DNA of 64,000 nt, from the NCBI GenBank assembly GCA_025454925.1, contig JALONM010000009.1, positions 60,644-124,643 on the forward strand. The letters run 5' to 3'. Positions 1 to 8,827 of the stretch are shown in pieces; within the stretch, counting starts at the first letter, position 1, and each line of letters starts with the position of its first letter. A program made the position numbers and the translations under genes. Under the pieces are notes generated by a model. That model saw only the letters and a program-made list of their open reading frames with translations, did no database searches and was not told where the DNA came from. Origin of the DNA: Cytophagaceae bacterium (lineage in GTDB: Bacteria; Bacteroidota; Bacteroidia; Cytophagales; Cytophagaceae).

Positions 1-72
1 TGGTATCACCACCTGAACGAATTGCAACTTAGTTCCACACAGGAATCATCCTTCGCTTCAGGCAGTGATTGA
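1..72 (+). CDS. possible C-terminal end of an upstream gene
   Basis: Reading frame 1 is open from the first base to a TGA at 70-72 and encodes about 23 residues (it starts WYHHLNEL and ends ASGSD). The other two plus frames close within 40 bases. This could be the 3' end of a gene that begins outside the window, or chance. I cannot recognise the product. About 60 A/T-rich bases separate it from the next gene. Confidence 0.25.
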   Translation, partial: WYHHLNELQLSSTQESSFASGSD

Positions 73-133
73 TACTTCGATTTCGGGAATATTTTTTTCA
101 GGTAAAAGAAGTATATTAGAAAAATTTTAACGC

Positions 134-826
134 ATGAAAATTCAAATTTACCGGGATCCTGTTTTTCATATTATAATTGATGATTTTTTACCGCTAGAGG
201 AAAATAAAAAGATACTAGAACACCTGGTATCACACGAAAAAGACTACGTGGCAGCAGCTCTGGGAGAAGGCCAGGAAACCAATGCTCAATATCGTTCCAA
301 TTTAAACCTTCACCTCGACAGACTTTATGCCTCTTCCGAAGATTCTACCCCGGAAGAAATTATAGGCAAACGCGGAAGTTCGCCTTTGCTGGCCAAGGTG
401 GATGCATTCATACAAGATGAGCGGGTACTATCCATGCTGGATGCCGCTCCTGCGCCCCTAAACGAATTGCGTTACTGCAACTATTGGTCTACCCAGGTAA
501 GCAGGTATGGTAATAAAGACCATTATCGCTGGCATTATGACCGCATTCCCTGGGACCAAACCCGGCTTATTACGTTCATTTACTATGTGCATGCTATTCC
601 CAAACCCTTTGAAGGTGGCGAATTAGTGCTTAGCAATGGCTTATTGTGGGAAGATTCACTTATCGGAAATGATTCTCAGAAAAGTATAGAACCTCTCAAC
701 AACCGTATCGTATTATTTGATTCCAGGTGCGTCCATACAGTAATGCCTACCCGCGCACCAGAGGCTTTTGCCTCAGGACGTTTCTCTGTAAATGTTTGGA
801 TAGGAAAAGCGGAAGATTTTGAATAA
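134..826 (+). CDS. 2-oxoglutarate/Fe(II)-dependent oxygenase (prolyl 4-hydroxylase-like)
   Basis: The 230-residue protein has the signature of the 2OG-Fe(II) oxygenase superfamily. An HxD pair (His134, Asp136, in WHYDR) and a distal His201 (RCVHTVMP) would bind iron, and Arg216 (SGRFSVN) would bind 2-oxoglutarate. The region between them (GGELVLSNG) fits the double-stranded beta-helix core. There is no signal peptide, so it is probably cytoplasmic. Members of this superfamily hydroxylate protein side chains or small molecules; the substrate cannot be told from sequence. It is the first of four same-strand genes separated by only 6 to 16 bases, so it is probably co-transcribed with the PLP enzyme, the patatin and the TrpF-like gene. 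ATG at 134 is the natural start. Confidence 0.8.
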   Translation: MKIQIYRDPVFHIIIDDFLPLEENKKILEHLVSHEKDYVAAALGEGQETNAQYRSNLNLHLDRLYASSEDSTPEEIIGKRGSSPLLAKVDAFIQDERVLSMLDAAPAPLNELRYCNYWSTQVSRYGNKDHYRWHYDRIPWDQTRLITFIYYVHAIPKPFEGGELVLSNGLLWEDSLIGNDSQKSIEPLNNRIVLFDSRCVHTVMPTRAPEAFASGRFSVNVWIGKAEDFE

Positions 827-832
827 CAAGGT

Positions 833-1981
833 ATGAACCATAAAAAATTTGCAACCAAGGCAGTACATGCCGGTGTTGAACCGGACCCACACACTGGGGC
901 CATCATGACGCCTATTTATCAAACCAGCACGTATGTGCAGGAATCACCAGGCAAACATAAAGGCTATGAATATTCCCGCACGCACAATCCTACCCGGACT
1001 GCCCTGCAACAAAGCCTGGCCGCGCTGGAAAACGGAAAATATGGATTATGCTTTGCTTCCGGACTCGCAGCTACCGATGCTGTATTGAAATTACTCAAGC
1101 CCGGCGATGAAGTAATTGCGACCAACGATTTATATGGTGGCACGTACCGCATCTTCACTAAAGTTTTTGAACGCTTCGGCATCCGGTTCAAATTTGTTTC
1201 TATGGATGACCCTTCCTCCCTGGAAAAAGAAATCACCGCCAACACCAAATTATTCTGGGTTGAAACACCCACCAATCCTCTGCTGAATGTGGTAAATATA
1301 AAAGCCATTGCAGCAGTGGCAAAAGCCCACCAGGCCTGGTGTGTGGTGGACAATACCTTTGCTACGCCCTACCTTCAGAATCCACTGGATCTGGGAGCTG
1401 ACCTGGTCGTGCATTCCGTAACCAAATACCTCGCCGGACATTCCGATGTGGTAATGGGAGCCATCGTTACCAATCATGAAGCACTACATCAGGAATTACG
1501 TTTCTTGCAAAACGCTTGCGGTGCGGTGCCTGGCCCTCAAGATTGTTTTTTAGTATTAAGAGGAATAAAAACCTTGCATCTGCGCATGAAAGCACATGTT
1601 GAAAATGCAGGCATACTGGCGCAATACTTGCAACAGCACCCCAAAGTGGCTCGTGTATATTATCCAGGTCTGGCCACTCACCCTCAACATGCCCTTGCTA
1701 AAGAACAAATGAAAGGATTCGGAGGAATGATTTCTTTTTGTTTGAAAAGCGATGACATTCAAGACGCATTGAGGGTACTGGAAAAGTTGGAGCTCTTTTC
1801 CCTGGCGGAATCGTTGGGGGGAGTAGAATCCTTGTGCGGACATCCTGCCACGATGACACATGCCAGCATACCCAAAGCAGAACGCGAAAAAGCAGGACTG
1901 AGCGATACACTCATTCGGCTTAGTGTAGGCATAGAAGACAGCGACGACTTGATCGCCGACTTACAACAAGCCATAGGATAA
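833..1981 (+). CDS. cystathionine gamma-synthase / gamma-lyase family PLP enzyme
   Basis: This is a 382-residue Cys/Met-metabolism PLP enzyme of normal length. Visible motifs are the YSRTHNPTR substrate/phosphate region (residues 47-55), ASGLAA (75-80), ETPTNPLL (144-151), the VVDNTFATPY strand with the PLP-pairing Asp173, and the Schiff-base lysine Lys198 in SVTKYLAGH. The family interconverts cysteine, cystathionine and homocysteine (MetB, MetC, cystathionine gamma-lyase). The members cannot be separated reliably by eye, so I give no symbol. It starts 6 bases after the oxygenase gene. A complete MetH is encoded at 56789-60469, so the cell has the downstream step of methionine synthesis. Confidence 0.9.
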   Translation: MNHKKFATKAVHAGVEPDPHTGAIMTPIYQTSTYVQESPGKHKGYEYSRTHNPTRTALQQSLAALENGKYGLCFASGLAATDAVLKLLKPGDEVIATNDLYGGTYRIFTKVFERFGIRFKFVSMDDPSSLEKEITANTKLFWVETPTNPLLNVVNIKAIAAVAKAHQAWCVVDNTFATPYLQNPLDLGADLVVHSVTKYLAGHSDVVMGAIVTNHEALHQELRFLQNACGAVPGPQDCFLVLRGIKTLHLRMKAHVENAGILAQYLQQHPKVARVYYPGLATHPQHALAKEQMKGFGGMISFCLKSDDIQDALRVLEKLELFSLAESLGGVESLCGHPATMTHASIPKAEREKAGLSDTLIRLSVGIEDSDDLIADLQQAIG

Positions 1982-1997
1982 GTAGAAAAAAGACTTC

Positions 1998-3023
1998 ATG
2001 GGAAGAAAGATAAAAATACTGAGCATCGACGGAGGAGGCATACGAGGCATCATTCCGGGACAGATTTTGGTATACGTAGAAAATAAATTGCGTGAGCTCT
2101 CCGGAAATCCGGAGGCTATGTTGGCAGATTATTTTGATTTTTTTGCAGGCACCAGTACAGGTGGAATTTTAACAGGCATATATTTATGTCCTGACGAAAC
2201 CAATCCACGTCGCCCGCGCTTTACCGCTGAACAAGCCGTAGAGCTTTATTTGCGCAGAGGGCCAATTATTTTCAATAGCTCACCCTGGAAAAAATTTACT
2301 TCCATGGGAGGACTATCGGAAGAAATGTATTCGGAAGAAGCCCTGGAGACTTACCTGCGCGCGTATTTCCGAGACATCAAACTCAGTGAGCTGATTCGTC
2401 CCGCCATCATGACGGCTTATGAAATAGAAAAACGAAGGCCTTACTTTTTTTCGGTAGACGACGCACGCACCTTAATCGGCAACGATTTCTTCCTGCGGGA
2501 TGTAGCGCGCGCCACGTCTGCCGCTCCCATCTATTTTAAAGCTTCCAAAATTCAAAGCTGCGACAACCAAACCCCTTATTCCTTTGTAGACGGAGGGATG
2601 TTTGCCAATAACCCAGCCTTGTGTGCTTATACTGAAGCTACTAAAAAATTCCTTATCCATGGATCCAAACCTGCCTTCGACGACATTTTACTTTTGTCGC
2701 TAGGTACCGGCGTTAAGAAAAACCCATTCAACTACGAAGAAGCCAAAGAATGGGGAGCCTTGGGATGGGTAAAACCCATCATGCATATTTTCATGTCGGG
2801 TACCAATGAAATCGTCGATCACCAATTATACCACCTGTTCACCAATACAGGCGTAGAAAACCAATACCTGAGACTAACCCCGGAATTAAATTCTGCAAGT
2901 GCCGAACTCGACGATGCCAGTCCTGAGAACCTGCTGGCTCTCAAAAGAGAAGGCGATGCCTGTGTAAGCAAACACCAGACAGAACTAGACCGTTTTATAC
3001 AATTGATCATTGACAGCAATTAA
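1998..3023 (+). CDS. patatin-like phospholipase
   Basis: The 341-residue patatin-fold hydrolase has all catalytic elements: the oxyanion-hole loop DGGGIRG (residues 11-17), the nucleophile elbow GTSTGG with Ser53, and the dyad Asp198 in VDGGMFANNP. No signal peptide or transmembrane segment is seen, so a cytoplasmic or peripheral membrane lipid acyl hydrolase is likely. Related proteins act as effectors in some anti-phage systems, but no nucleotide cyclase, ubiquitin-like or sensor gene is adjacent here, so a housekeeping lipase role is at least as likely. It lies 16 bases after the PLP-enzyme gene and 12 bases before the TrpF-like gene. Confidence 0.88.
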   Translation: MGRKIKILSIDGGGIRGIIPGQILVYVENKLRELSGNPEAMLADYFDFFAGTSTGGILTGIYLCPDETNPRRPRFTAEQAVELYLRRGPIIFNSSPWKKFTSMGGLSEEMYSEEALETYLRAYFRDIKLSELIRPAIMTAYEIEKRRPYFFSVDDARTLIGNDFFLRDVARATSAAPIYFKASKIQSCDNQTPYSFVDGGMFANNPALCAYTEATKKFLIHGSKPAFDDILLLSLGTGVKKNPFNYEEAKEWGALGWVKPIMHIFMSGTNEIVDHQLYHLFTNTGVENQYLRLTPELNSASAELDDASPENLLALKREGDACVSKHQTELDRFIQLIIDSN

Positions 3024-3035
3024 ACCTAACAGGAT

Positions 3036-3602
3036 ATGTCCGTTTCATTGGAAATAAAAGTATCTGAAATTAACAATCTCGCAGAAGCCCGTTACTGCGC
3101 AGGCATGGGAGTAACTTATATTGGGTTTTCCTGCGATCCTTTGCGCGAAAGCGTACCCATGTCCTCCATACAAGAAATGACAGGATGGCTTTCCGGCATT
3201 CAGCCGGTGCTGGAACTAGGCGATACTGGAGAAGTTCCGGCGGAAGCTTCTTCCAGCCAATACTCACTGGAACTTCCACTCCATCGCATAGGGATGCTAT
3301 CCGACTGGAATGGATTTATCAAACTGAAAGATTGGACGCTTCCGCCTTTGTCACAACAAATATTAGGCGTGCTAACGCCTGTGCTAAACGATTCAAATTG
3401 GTCTTTGCATGTGTCGTGGCTACAAACAAACCAAGAGTTCCCTATTTTTATTAGCTGGCGCGGAAGTGCACAAGGGCTTACTGAATTCCTGCAAGCACAC
3501 CAACCTTATGGAATAGAACTTTCCGGCAAAGGCAAAGCCAACTCTGGTATTTTTGAATCTGAATTATTGGCCGAAACCTTAGAATTGTTGCTGGATGAAT
3601 AA
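3036..3602 (+). CDS. TrpF-like (beta/alpha)8 protein lacking the catalytic cysteine
   Basis: The 188-residue protein begins with a segment close to the N-terminus of phosphoribosylanthranilate isomerase: IKVSEINNLAEARYCAGMGV then YIGF. Genuine TrpF has K-[IV]-C-G at the first strand, where Cys is the general base; here the position reads K-V-S-E, so Cys and Gly are both gone. The C-terminus GIELSGKGKANSGIFE resembles a degenerate phosphate-binding strand. The rest is divergent and shorter than a typical TrpF (about 200-220 residues). I infer a TIM-barrel relative that no longer performs the Amadori isomerisation. No other trp biosynthesis gene is nearby apart from trpS. It is the last gene of the four-gene operon. 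Confidence 0.55.
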   Translation: MSVSLEIKVSEINNLAEARYCAGMGVTYIGFSCDPLRESVPMSSIQEMTGWLSGIQPVLELGDTGEVPAEASSSQYSLELPLHRIGMLSDWNGFIKLKDWTLPPLSQQILGVLTPVLNDSNWSLHVSWLQTNQEFPIFISWRGSAQGLTEFLQAHQPYGIELSGKGKANSGIFESELLAETLELLLDE

Positions 3603-3618
3603 ATAGAACATAGATGCT

Positions 3619-3819
3619 CTATTCCCCGGATAGGTTGTTCTTCTTCAACCCTCTAAGGATTCGAGGATTAAAACCGTATCCAATCTTACGGAATTCTAAT
3701 CCTAGAGAACCTTGGAGGTGGAAGCTCATGTAAACGTCGGCAAGGAAAAACCATTTGAAGTACGATTCTTTCAGGCCTAAAACACTACATCCCGCCATGG
3801 CGGGATGTAGTGCAAGCAT
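3619..3819 (-). pseudogene. possible remnant of a decayed gene
   Basis: The minus strand carries a short open frame whose translation (for example LGLEFRKIGYGFNPRILRG) alternates like a beta-barrel or secreted protein. It has no credible start context and begins within the 30-bp palindrome. It may be a leftover C-terminal fragment of a membrane protein, or meaningless. It lies between two well-defined convergent genes. Confidence 0.2.
3783..3812. repeat. perfect 30-bp palindrome
   Basis: The arms are CACTACATCCCGCCA and TGGCGGGATGTAGTG, an exact inverted repeat with no loop base left over. It sits in the gap between the convergent TrpF-like gene and rocD. There is no T-run beside it, so it is not a classic terminator. 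The fragment GCACTACATCC recurs at about 8728-8738, which hints at a dispersed palindromic repeat. Confidence 0.75.
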
Positions 3820-3849
3820 GATGCTATAACTTCTTGATGGATTCCAGGA

Positions 3850-5088
3850 CTAGAATTCCAGTAAGGTTTTTTCAATGATACGACAGCATTCTTCCAATTG
3901 CTCTTCCGTAATAACGAGAGGAGGAGCAAAACGAATGATATCACCGTGCGTAGGTTTTGCCAGCAGTCCATTTTCTTTTAAAGACACACACACATCCCAG
4001 GCGGTGCGGCCGTCGGCCGTTGGCTTAATAATTACCGCATTCAATAAGCCTTTGCCACGCACCAAGGTAATAAGATCCGGACGTTTGGCTTGCAATTCAT
4101 TCATGCGTTTTCTAAACAGTTCACCCAGGCGTGCTGCATTTTCTGCGAGTTTCTCCTCTTTCACCACTTTCAGCGCCTCCACCGCCACCGCGCACGCCAA
4201 TGGATTACCTCCAAAGGTAGAGCCATGCTCCCCTGGCTTGATGGTAAGCATAATTTCATCGCGGGTAAGCACCGCCGAAACCGGATAAGTACCACCGGAA
4301 AGTGCCTTTCCAAGTATTAATAAATCAGGATGCACACCTTCATGATCGGAAGCTAATAGTTTACCAGTGCGGGCAATACCTGTTTGAATTTCATCCATCA
4401 TAAGGATGACGTTGTATTTAGTACAAAGCTCCTGTGCTTTTTTCAAATACCCGGAACCTGGAACATAAACCCCCGCTTCTCCTTGTATAGGTTCTACCCA
4501 AAATCCACATACATGCGGATTGCTCAGGGCAGTTTCCAAGGCATCCAGATCATCATAGGGAATAATCTGGTAGCCGGGCATAAAAGGACCGAAGTTATTT
4601 CTGGAATCAGGATCGGTGGATGCGGAAATAATACCGGTAGTGCGGCCGTGAAAATTACGCTCCACCGCTACGATTATGGCTTTTTCCGCAGGAATGCCTT
4701 TTACCTGATACCCCCACTTGCGGGCAAGTTTGATGGCTGTTTCGTTGGCTTCGGCACCGGAATTCATCATCAACACTTTGTCGTACCCAAAATATTCGCA
4801 AATGAATTTTTCTGTTTCACCCAACATGCTGTTGTAAAACGCGCGGGAGGTCAAGGTAAGCTTGCGGGCCTGCTGTACCATGGCTTCGATGATGCGTGGA
4901 TGGCAATGGCCCTGGTTAACGGCGCTGTAAGCCGAAAGAAAGTCAAAATACTTTTTACCTTCTACATCCCAGAGAAATACACCTTCACCTTTATCCAACA
5001 CCACCGGCAGCGGATGATAATTGTGGGCTCCGTATCGATCTTCCAGCGCAATCAGTCGCTCCGTTTCATTCAGTGTATCGTGCAGCAT
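3850..5088 (-). CDS. rocD: ornithine aminotransferase
   Basis: This 412-residue class III PLP aminotransferase transfers the delta-amino group of ornithine to 2-oxoglutarate, giving glutamate semialdehyde and glutamate. Visible motifs are [10 protein letters not shown] (58-66), the [13 protein letters not shown] phosphate-binding region (108-120), NFHGRT (145-150), the PLP-binding Asp232 in [14 protein letters not shown], and the Schiff-base Lys261 in [10 protein letters not shown]. Length and motif order fit RocD rather than acetylornithine aminotransferase (ArgD), which is the main alternative. It is transcribed alone and converges on the patatin operon. A 250-base A/T-rich region upstream holds its promoter and that of the divergent YbjN-like gene. 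Confidence 0.9.
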   Translation of the reverse strand: MLHDTLNETERLIALEDRYGAHNYHPLPVVLDKGEGVFLWDVEGKKYFDFLSAYSAVNQGHCHPRIIEAMVQQARKLTLTSRAFYNSMLGETEKFICEYFGYDKVLMMNSGAEANETAIKLARKWGYQVKGIPAEKAIIVAVERNFHGRTTGIISASTDPDSRNNFGPFMPGYQIIPYDDLDALETALSNPHVCGFWVEPIQGEAGVYVPGSGYLKKAQELCTKYNVILMMDEIQTGIARTGKLLASDHEGVHPDLLILGKALSGGTYPVSAVLTRDEIMLTIKPGEHGSTFGGNPLACAVAVEALKVVKEEKLAENAARLGELFRKRMNELQAKRPDLITLVRGKGLLNAVIIKPTADGRTAWDVCVSLKENGLLAKPTHGDIIRFAPPLVITEEQLEECCRIIEKTLLEF

Positions 5089-5338
5089 AAAGGTTAATTT
5101 TTAGTAAAACCGGAGGGCAAAGATAGAAAAAAATAACGATTTTAAGTGGGCTTACTTCTTTCTAAAAGATCGAAAGCCAAACTTGAAAACCTGAGATTCA
5201 AGCGTATGAAAGGAGACTATTACTATTCCGGTTAGAAAAAGGTAGATGCGCTAAATTATTACGATTAGCCAGTTGGAAATATGACTCCTTTTCTTAATCT
5301 TTAATTATTGACTAATACTTTTTAAACCTACATAAACC

Positions 5339-5788
5339 ATGTCAAACACAAGAGAATCGGTTGAAGCCATGATCAACCAGTATGTTGCTGAAGTCGGACT
5401 AAGCATAGATCAAACGTATAATGCTAAAAACCGCGCCTGGTATTGGATGAAGGGCTCGGCCAAAATAGAAGTTTTTGTTCAGGAAATTCCAATGGGAACG
5501 TATTCCCGTTTTTTCCTGCGCGTATTCTCTCCCATCTTTAAAGTACCTGCAGGGAAGGAATCTGTTGTTTACAAAAAACTTCTGGAGTTGAACGATAAAT
5601 ACCTTGGGCTGAAATTAACACTAATGCCTAATTCCACTCAAATTTATGCCACCTTTGAACGTGATATTCAAGGGATGGACTATAACGAATTGGCTACTAC
5701 CATTGCCGATTTGGAATGGTGGGCAGATAAACTTGACGATGAATTGATGCAAGAATTTGGTACCGATTATATTTCGGACCGTCGCTAA
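5339..5788 (+). CDS. YbjN-domain protein
   Basis: The acidic 149-residue protein has no signal peptide and resembles the YbjN / type III secretion chaperone-like fold. It shows an N-terminal helix (ESVEAMINQYVAEVGL), a central beta region (KIEVFVQEIP, FFLRVFSPIF), a helix (VVYKKLLELNDKYLGLKL) and a C-terminal helix (LATTIADLEWWADKLDDEL). The family has no fixed function and has been linked to stress regulation and chaperoning. It stands alone, divergent from rocD, and ends 2 bases before a strong terminator hairpin. Confidence 0.6.
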   Translation: MSNTRESVEAMINQYVAEVGLSIDQTYNAKNRAWYWMKGSAKIEVFVQEIPMGTYSRFFLRVFSPIFKVPAGKESVVYKKLLELNDKYLGLKLTLMPNSTQIYATFERDIQGMDYNELATTIADLEWWADKLDDELMQEFGTDYISDRR

Positions 5789-5821
5789 AAAAAAGTCCCG
5801 CAACTGCGGGACTTTTTTTTT
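5787..5821. terminator. bidirectional intrinsic terminator
   Basis: The stem is AGTCCCGCA / TGCGGGACT with a 2-base loop at 5794-5813, flanked by an A-run and a T-run of 8 or more bases. The flanks let it end both the YbjN-like gene (plus strand) and the nadE-DUF3820-kptA operon (minus strand). Confidence 0.92.
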
Positions 5822-5875
5822 CATCCTTTTTATCGAACAGGATTAATGCGCTCATCCATTCCATTCTTCCGGCCC

Positions 5876-6430
5876 TTACTTTTTATCATACAATTTCAAA
5901 TAGTCAGGCGGCACGAATTCGGTAAGCCAAACCCCATTTTCAGACTGAAAAAACTGCATTCCTGCACGATACATAAGCCCCGCCGAAACCTCCAGTACAA
6001 TGGGAACGCCATGGCGCTGCCCCACTTTAATGGCAGTTTCTACGTCCTTGCTTAAATGTACATGATGGCGAGAACGTTTTTCAAGTCCTGTTTTCAGAAT
6101 AGAATTTATTGAATTTTCCTCCGTACCATGAAACAAAAACTCAGGCGGTTCCTGGGCTTCGTAGCCTAAATCGACCTCCACGGAATGTCCTTGACTAGCC
6201 CTTATCTTATCAAGAGTTTCGTTGTAAGCAAATCGTTTCTTAGGGTTGGTTGCCACCAGGATATCTAACTGTTCCCGGGTTAATTTTTTGCCGTAGGCAT
6301 TAATCCGTTCCAGCAATACCTCTACCGAAATCCAACCATGCTCGTCGAGTTGAACACCAATGGTCTCGGGCTTGTGACGGAGAACCAAACTTAAAAATCT
6401 ACTGATTTGAGTAGCTTGTTTTTCGTTCAT
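5876..6430 (-). CDS. kptA: RNA 2'-phosphotransferase (Tpt1/KptA)
   Basis: The 184-residue Tpt1/KptA-family enzyme removes an internal RNA 2'-phosphate using NAD+, releasing ADP-ribose 1'',2''-cyclic phosphate and nicotinamide. The family's catalytic Arg-His pair is present as Arg18-His19 in SLVLRHKPE. Further expected basic residues lie in IRASQGHS (Arg77) and in the RSRHHVHLS block (119-127). The HGWISVEVLL winged-helix segment of the N-terminal lobe (31-40) is also clear. It is cytoplasmic. It is the last gene of a minus-strand run after nadE (NAD+ synthetase) and a DUF3820 gene. The natural RNA substrate in bacteria is not established. Confidence 0.93.
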   Translation of the reverse strand: MNEKQATQISRFLSLVLRHKPETIGVQLDEHGWISVEVLLERINAYGKKLTREQLDILVATNPKKRFAYNETLDKIRASQGHSVEVDLGYEAQEPPEFLFHGTEENSINSILKTGLEKRSRHHVHLSKDVETAIKVGQRHGVPIVLEVSAGLMYRAGMQFFQSENGVWLTEFVPPDYLKLYDKK

Positions 6431-6460
6431 ATTGAGATAGGTACTTGTAGATCTTTGAAT

Positions 6461-6700
6461 TTAATCTATCTTTCTATATTGCTGAATGAGCGGTTTGAGT
6501 AAATATTCCAATCCATTTAATTTAATTTCGTACAAAGTAGCCAATTGTTGTCCGAGTTTTCCTTCGGGAAATCCCTTCCGTTGAAACCATTCAAGGTAAT
6601 GCACAGGAAGTTCGCACAAATAGAGTCCTTTGTATTTTCCAAAATAGATTTTCTCCGTTACGAGTTCTACCAAAATGTGAGGCGTCTCCTGATCACTCAT
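6461..6700 (-). CDS. DUF3820-family small protein
   Basis: The 79-residue protein has the pattern of DUF3820: IYFGKYKGLYLCELPVHYLEWF, then a basic/Gly turn and a C-terminal helix (GLEYLLKPLI). The FGKYKG...LP..YL.W core also occurs as an accessory module near nucleases and helicases and may bind nucleic acid; this is an inference from the family. It lies between nadE (24 bases upstream) and kptA (30 bases downstream), so it is probably co-transcribed with them. Confidence 0.65.
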   Translation of the reverse strand: MSDQETPHILVELVTEKIYFGKYKGLYLCELPVHYLEWFQRKGFPEGKLGQQLATLYEIKLNGLEYLLKPLIQQYRKID

Positions 6701-6724
6701 ACAATAGTTGAGATTAAGATGATT

Positions 6725-8608
6725 TTAATGAAATTGTTCCAATTCTCTTATCTCCGTTTCAAAGCCACTGGACAGGATAGGAAACCTGCACCAGGAGCGG
6801 GGATCGACATTGAATTCATCGAGATGGAAGGATGGTGCAATGCGTTCGCGCTTCCATTGATTACGAGACCACAGTCTGAAAAACTTGATGATGTGTTGCT
6901 TCAACAACGATTCATGCTCCAAGGATTGGGTGCGTAACTGCTGAAATACTTGCACAGGTTTTAATCGATCGCGGATGGCCAGCTTTTCAATTTCAACCAT
7001 TACAGAATAAGGCATCAGGTCCTTTTCATCGGTTTGAGTGCGTTCCAGGGGTCTCAATTCAGCCGTAGGTTCCAACCTATTCACATAACTCAAGCCGGGC
7101 AGAGAAAGAGCCTTTTCTGCCCACAACAACCACTGCCGAATAAAATGTTTATCAACCCCAGCTATGGGCGCTATGGATCCAGCCGTATCGCCGTCCATGG
7201 TAGCGTAGCCAACATCTCCCTCGCTGCGGTTGGAAGTGGTTATCAGTAAGGCTTGACGGATGTTCGCCAACATCCATACAAAAGGTGCGCGCGTACGCGC
7301 CTGAATATTTTGCAATGCAATATCATCCTGCTCCCAGGTAAGTGTTCTGCCAATAGCCTTTTCAATCGTTTGCACGGTAGTTTTAACTTGCAAATCTACT
7401 TCCCACTGGTAAAATGTAGCCCCTAAGGAAAGAGCCAATTCCCGGGCTGACTGAAGGGTTTGATCACTGGAATTGGAAGTTCCCTGGTAGGCGCAAACCA
7501 ACAGTTCGGCCATGAGATGTTGAATTTGTTCTTGCAAAGACAAGTCCAGCCATGATTTCCAGGGCAAATGATTCAATTGCGCTTGAGCAACAAAGGTGGC
7601 GAGCCCTAGCTCCTCCATTCCCTTTTTCACCATGGCATATACCATTACCGCACATGCAGAAGAATCGGCACCACCACTCAGGGATAATACAAATCCTTTA
7701 CTGCGGCTTTTACGCAGATAGTCGTATAAGCCCAAGCATGTGGCCTCCCAAAATTCGTAGGTTGTCTCGCGGCTATCGGCCGCAAGGGCATGTTGCGCCG
7801 CGGTCCCTGCTCCGAAATCAATGTCGGCATACACCAGGTTTACCAGTTTGAACGACAAGCGATCGTTGCGTTGAATAAGCTCGCCTTTATAGGCTACCAA
7901 CACTTCCCCATCGTAAATCATCCTGCCAGATTCGTTGCCGAGCAAATCGGCGTATACATAGGCGCAATCAAAACGTTGCGATCCGCCCAATACCAGACCA
8001 TACCGAATGGCAGATTTATGAAATGCAAAATGACTGGCACTGGGATTTAAGATCAATTGAACCCCTTGTTGCGCATGTCGGATTCCCGGGCGTTGCGGAC
8101 GCCAGGCATCTTCGCAAATTTCAAATCCAATTTTCACCCCATACACCTCATACAACACATCGCCAGCAGGGTACCATGCTTGGCCTGCGTTTACTTGCGT
8201 TTGCTTTCCGGCCGGCCATGCGGTAAACCACCGGGTTTCATAATGCACACCATCGTTCGCAAGAAACTGTTTCAACGTAAAACCCAGAATGTTGCGATCC
8301 TGAACCAGACATGCCGCATTGTATCGCAAGCCATCGATCAAAACCGGCAGCCCTATGGAAACAGCGATGCCTTCCGTATTCGGCACGACTTCCAGCAATA
8401 CATTCATGGCGGATTCATACATCCAAGAACTTAGAAAAACATCTTCGCAGGAATAGCCTGTTATGCACAACTCAGGAAGACAGAGTATTTTGACACCTTG
8501 TTCCCGGGCTTGAAAAATAGCATCCAGAATGTTTTTTTTGTTCCCTTCCCAATCCAGTGGAGTTTGGTTGAGGGCAGCCCCCCCTATTCTCAAATATCCC
8601 ATAATCAC
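6725..8608 (-). CDS. nadE: glutamine-dependent NAD+ synthetase
   Basis: This 627-residue two-domain enzyme makes NAD+ from nicotinic acid adenine dinucleotide, ATP and glutamine. The N-terminal nitrilase-like glutaminase domain (about 5-270) carries Glu46 (LPEL), a probable catalytic Lys113 (TLKQFLANDG) and nucleophile Cys165 (GFEICEDAW). The C-terminal synthetase domain has the ATP pyrophosphatase P-loop SGGADSS (311-317) and the later TTSNRSEGDVGY and GSIAPIAG segments. Length is as expected for the glutamine-using form. It is the first gene of a minus-strand operon whose last gene, kptA, consumes NAD+. The start could be MIMGYL or the second Met (MGYL), two codons later. Confidence 0.95.
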   Translation of the reverse strand: MIMGYLRIGGAALNQTPLDWEGNKKNILDAIFQAREQGVKILCLPELCITGYSCEDVFLSSWMYESAMNVLLEVVPNTEGIAVSIGLPVLIDGLRYNAACLVQDRNILGFTLKQFLANDGVHYETRWFTAWPAGKQTQVNAGQAWYPAGDVLYEVYGVKIGFEICEDAWRPQRPGIRHAQQGVQLILNPSASHFAFHKSAIRYGLVLGGSQRFDCAYVYADLLGNESGRMIYDGEVLVAYKGELIQRNDRLSFKLVNLVYADIDFGAGTAAQHALAADSRETTYEFWEATCLGLYDYLRKSRSKGFVLSLSGGADSSACAVMVYAMVKKGMEELGLATFVAQAQLNHLPWKSWLDLSLQEQIQHLMAELLVCAYQGTSNSSDQTLQSARELALSLGATFYQWEVDLQVKTTVQTIEKAIGRTLTWEQDDIALQNIQARTRAPFVWMLANIRQALLITTSNRSEGDVGYATMDGDTAGSIAPIAGVDKHFIRQWLLWAEKALSLPGLSYVNRLEPTAELRPLERTQTDEKDLMPYSVMVEIEKLAIRDRLKPVQVFQQLRTQSLEHESLLKQHIIKFFRLWSRNQWKRERIAPSFHLDEFNVDPRSWCRFPILSSGFETEIRELEQFH

Positions 8609-8827
8609 TTTAAAGGCCTAAATATATTGAATTTGAAAGGCTAAGATCAACTTTATTAGGGCTTTTATCCATTGTCCTTTGCGGAATTTATGTTGCAAAG
8701 GTGCTATGGGACTGCGACTCAATCAAGCACTACATCCGACTAAAATTTCAGAATCCTAGACTTTCGAGTATTTCCGGTTATAACCATTCCATTTTCGAAA
8801 AAATGAAGGTTTTTTTATTAAACCTAT

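Noticed and set aside
1998..3023. Patatin-like gene as a CBASS or similar anti-phage effector
   Set aside because: No cyclase, HORMA, TRIP13, TIR or ubiquitin-like gene is adjacent; neighbours are an oxygenase, a PLP enzyme and a TrpF-like protein.
4384..5097. 237-codon open frame antisense to rocD
   Set aside because: It lies fully opposite rocD; its translation has no recognisable domain.
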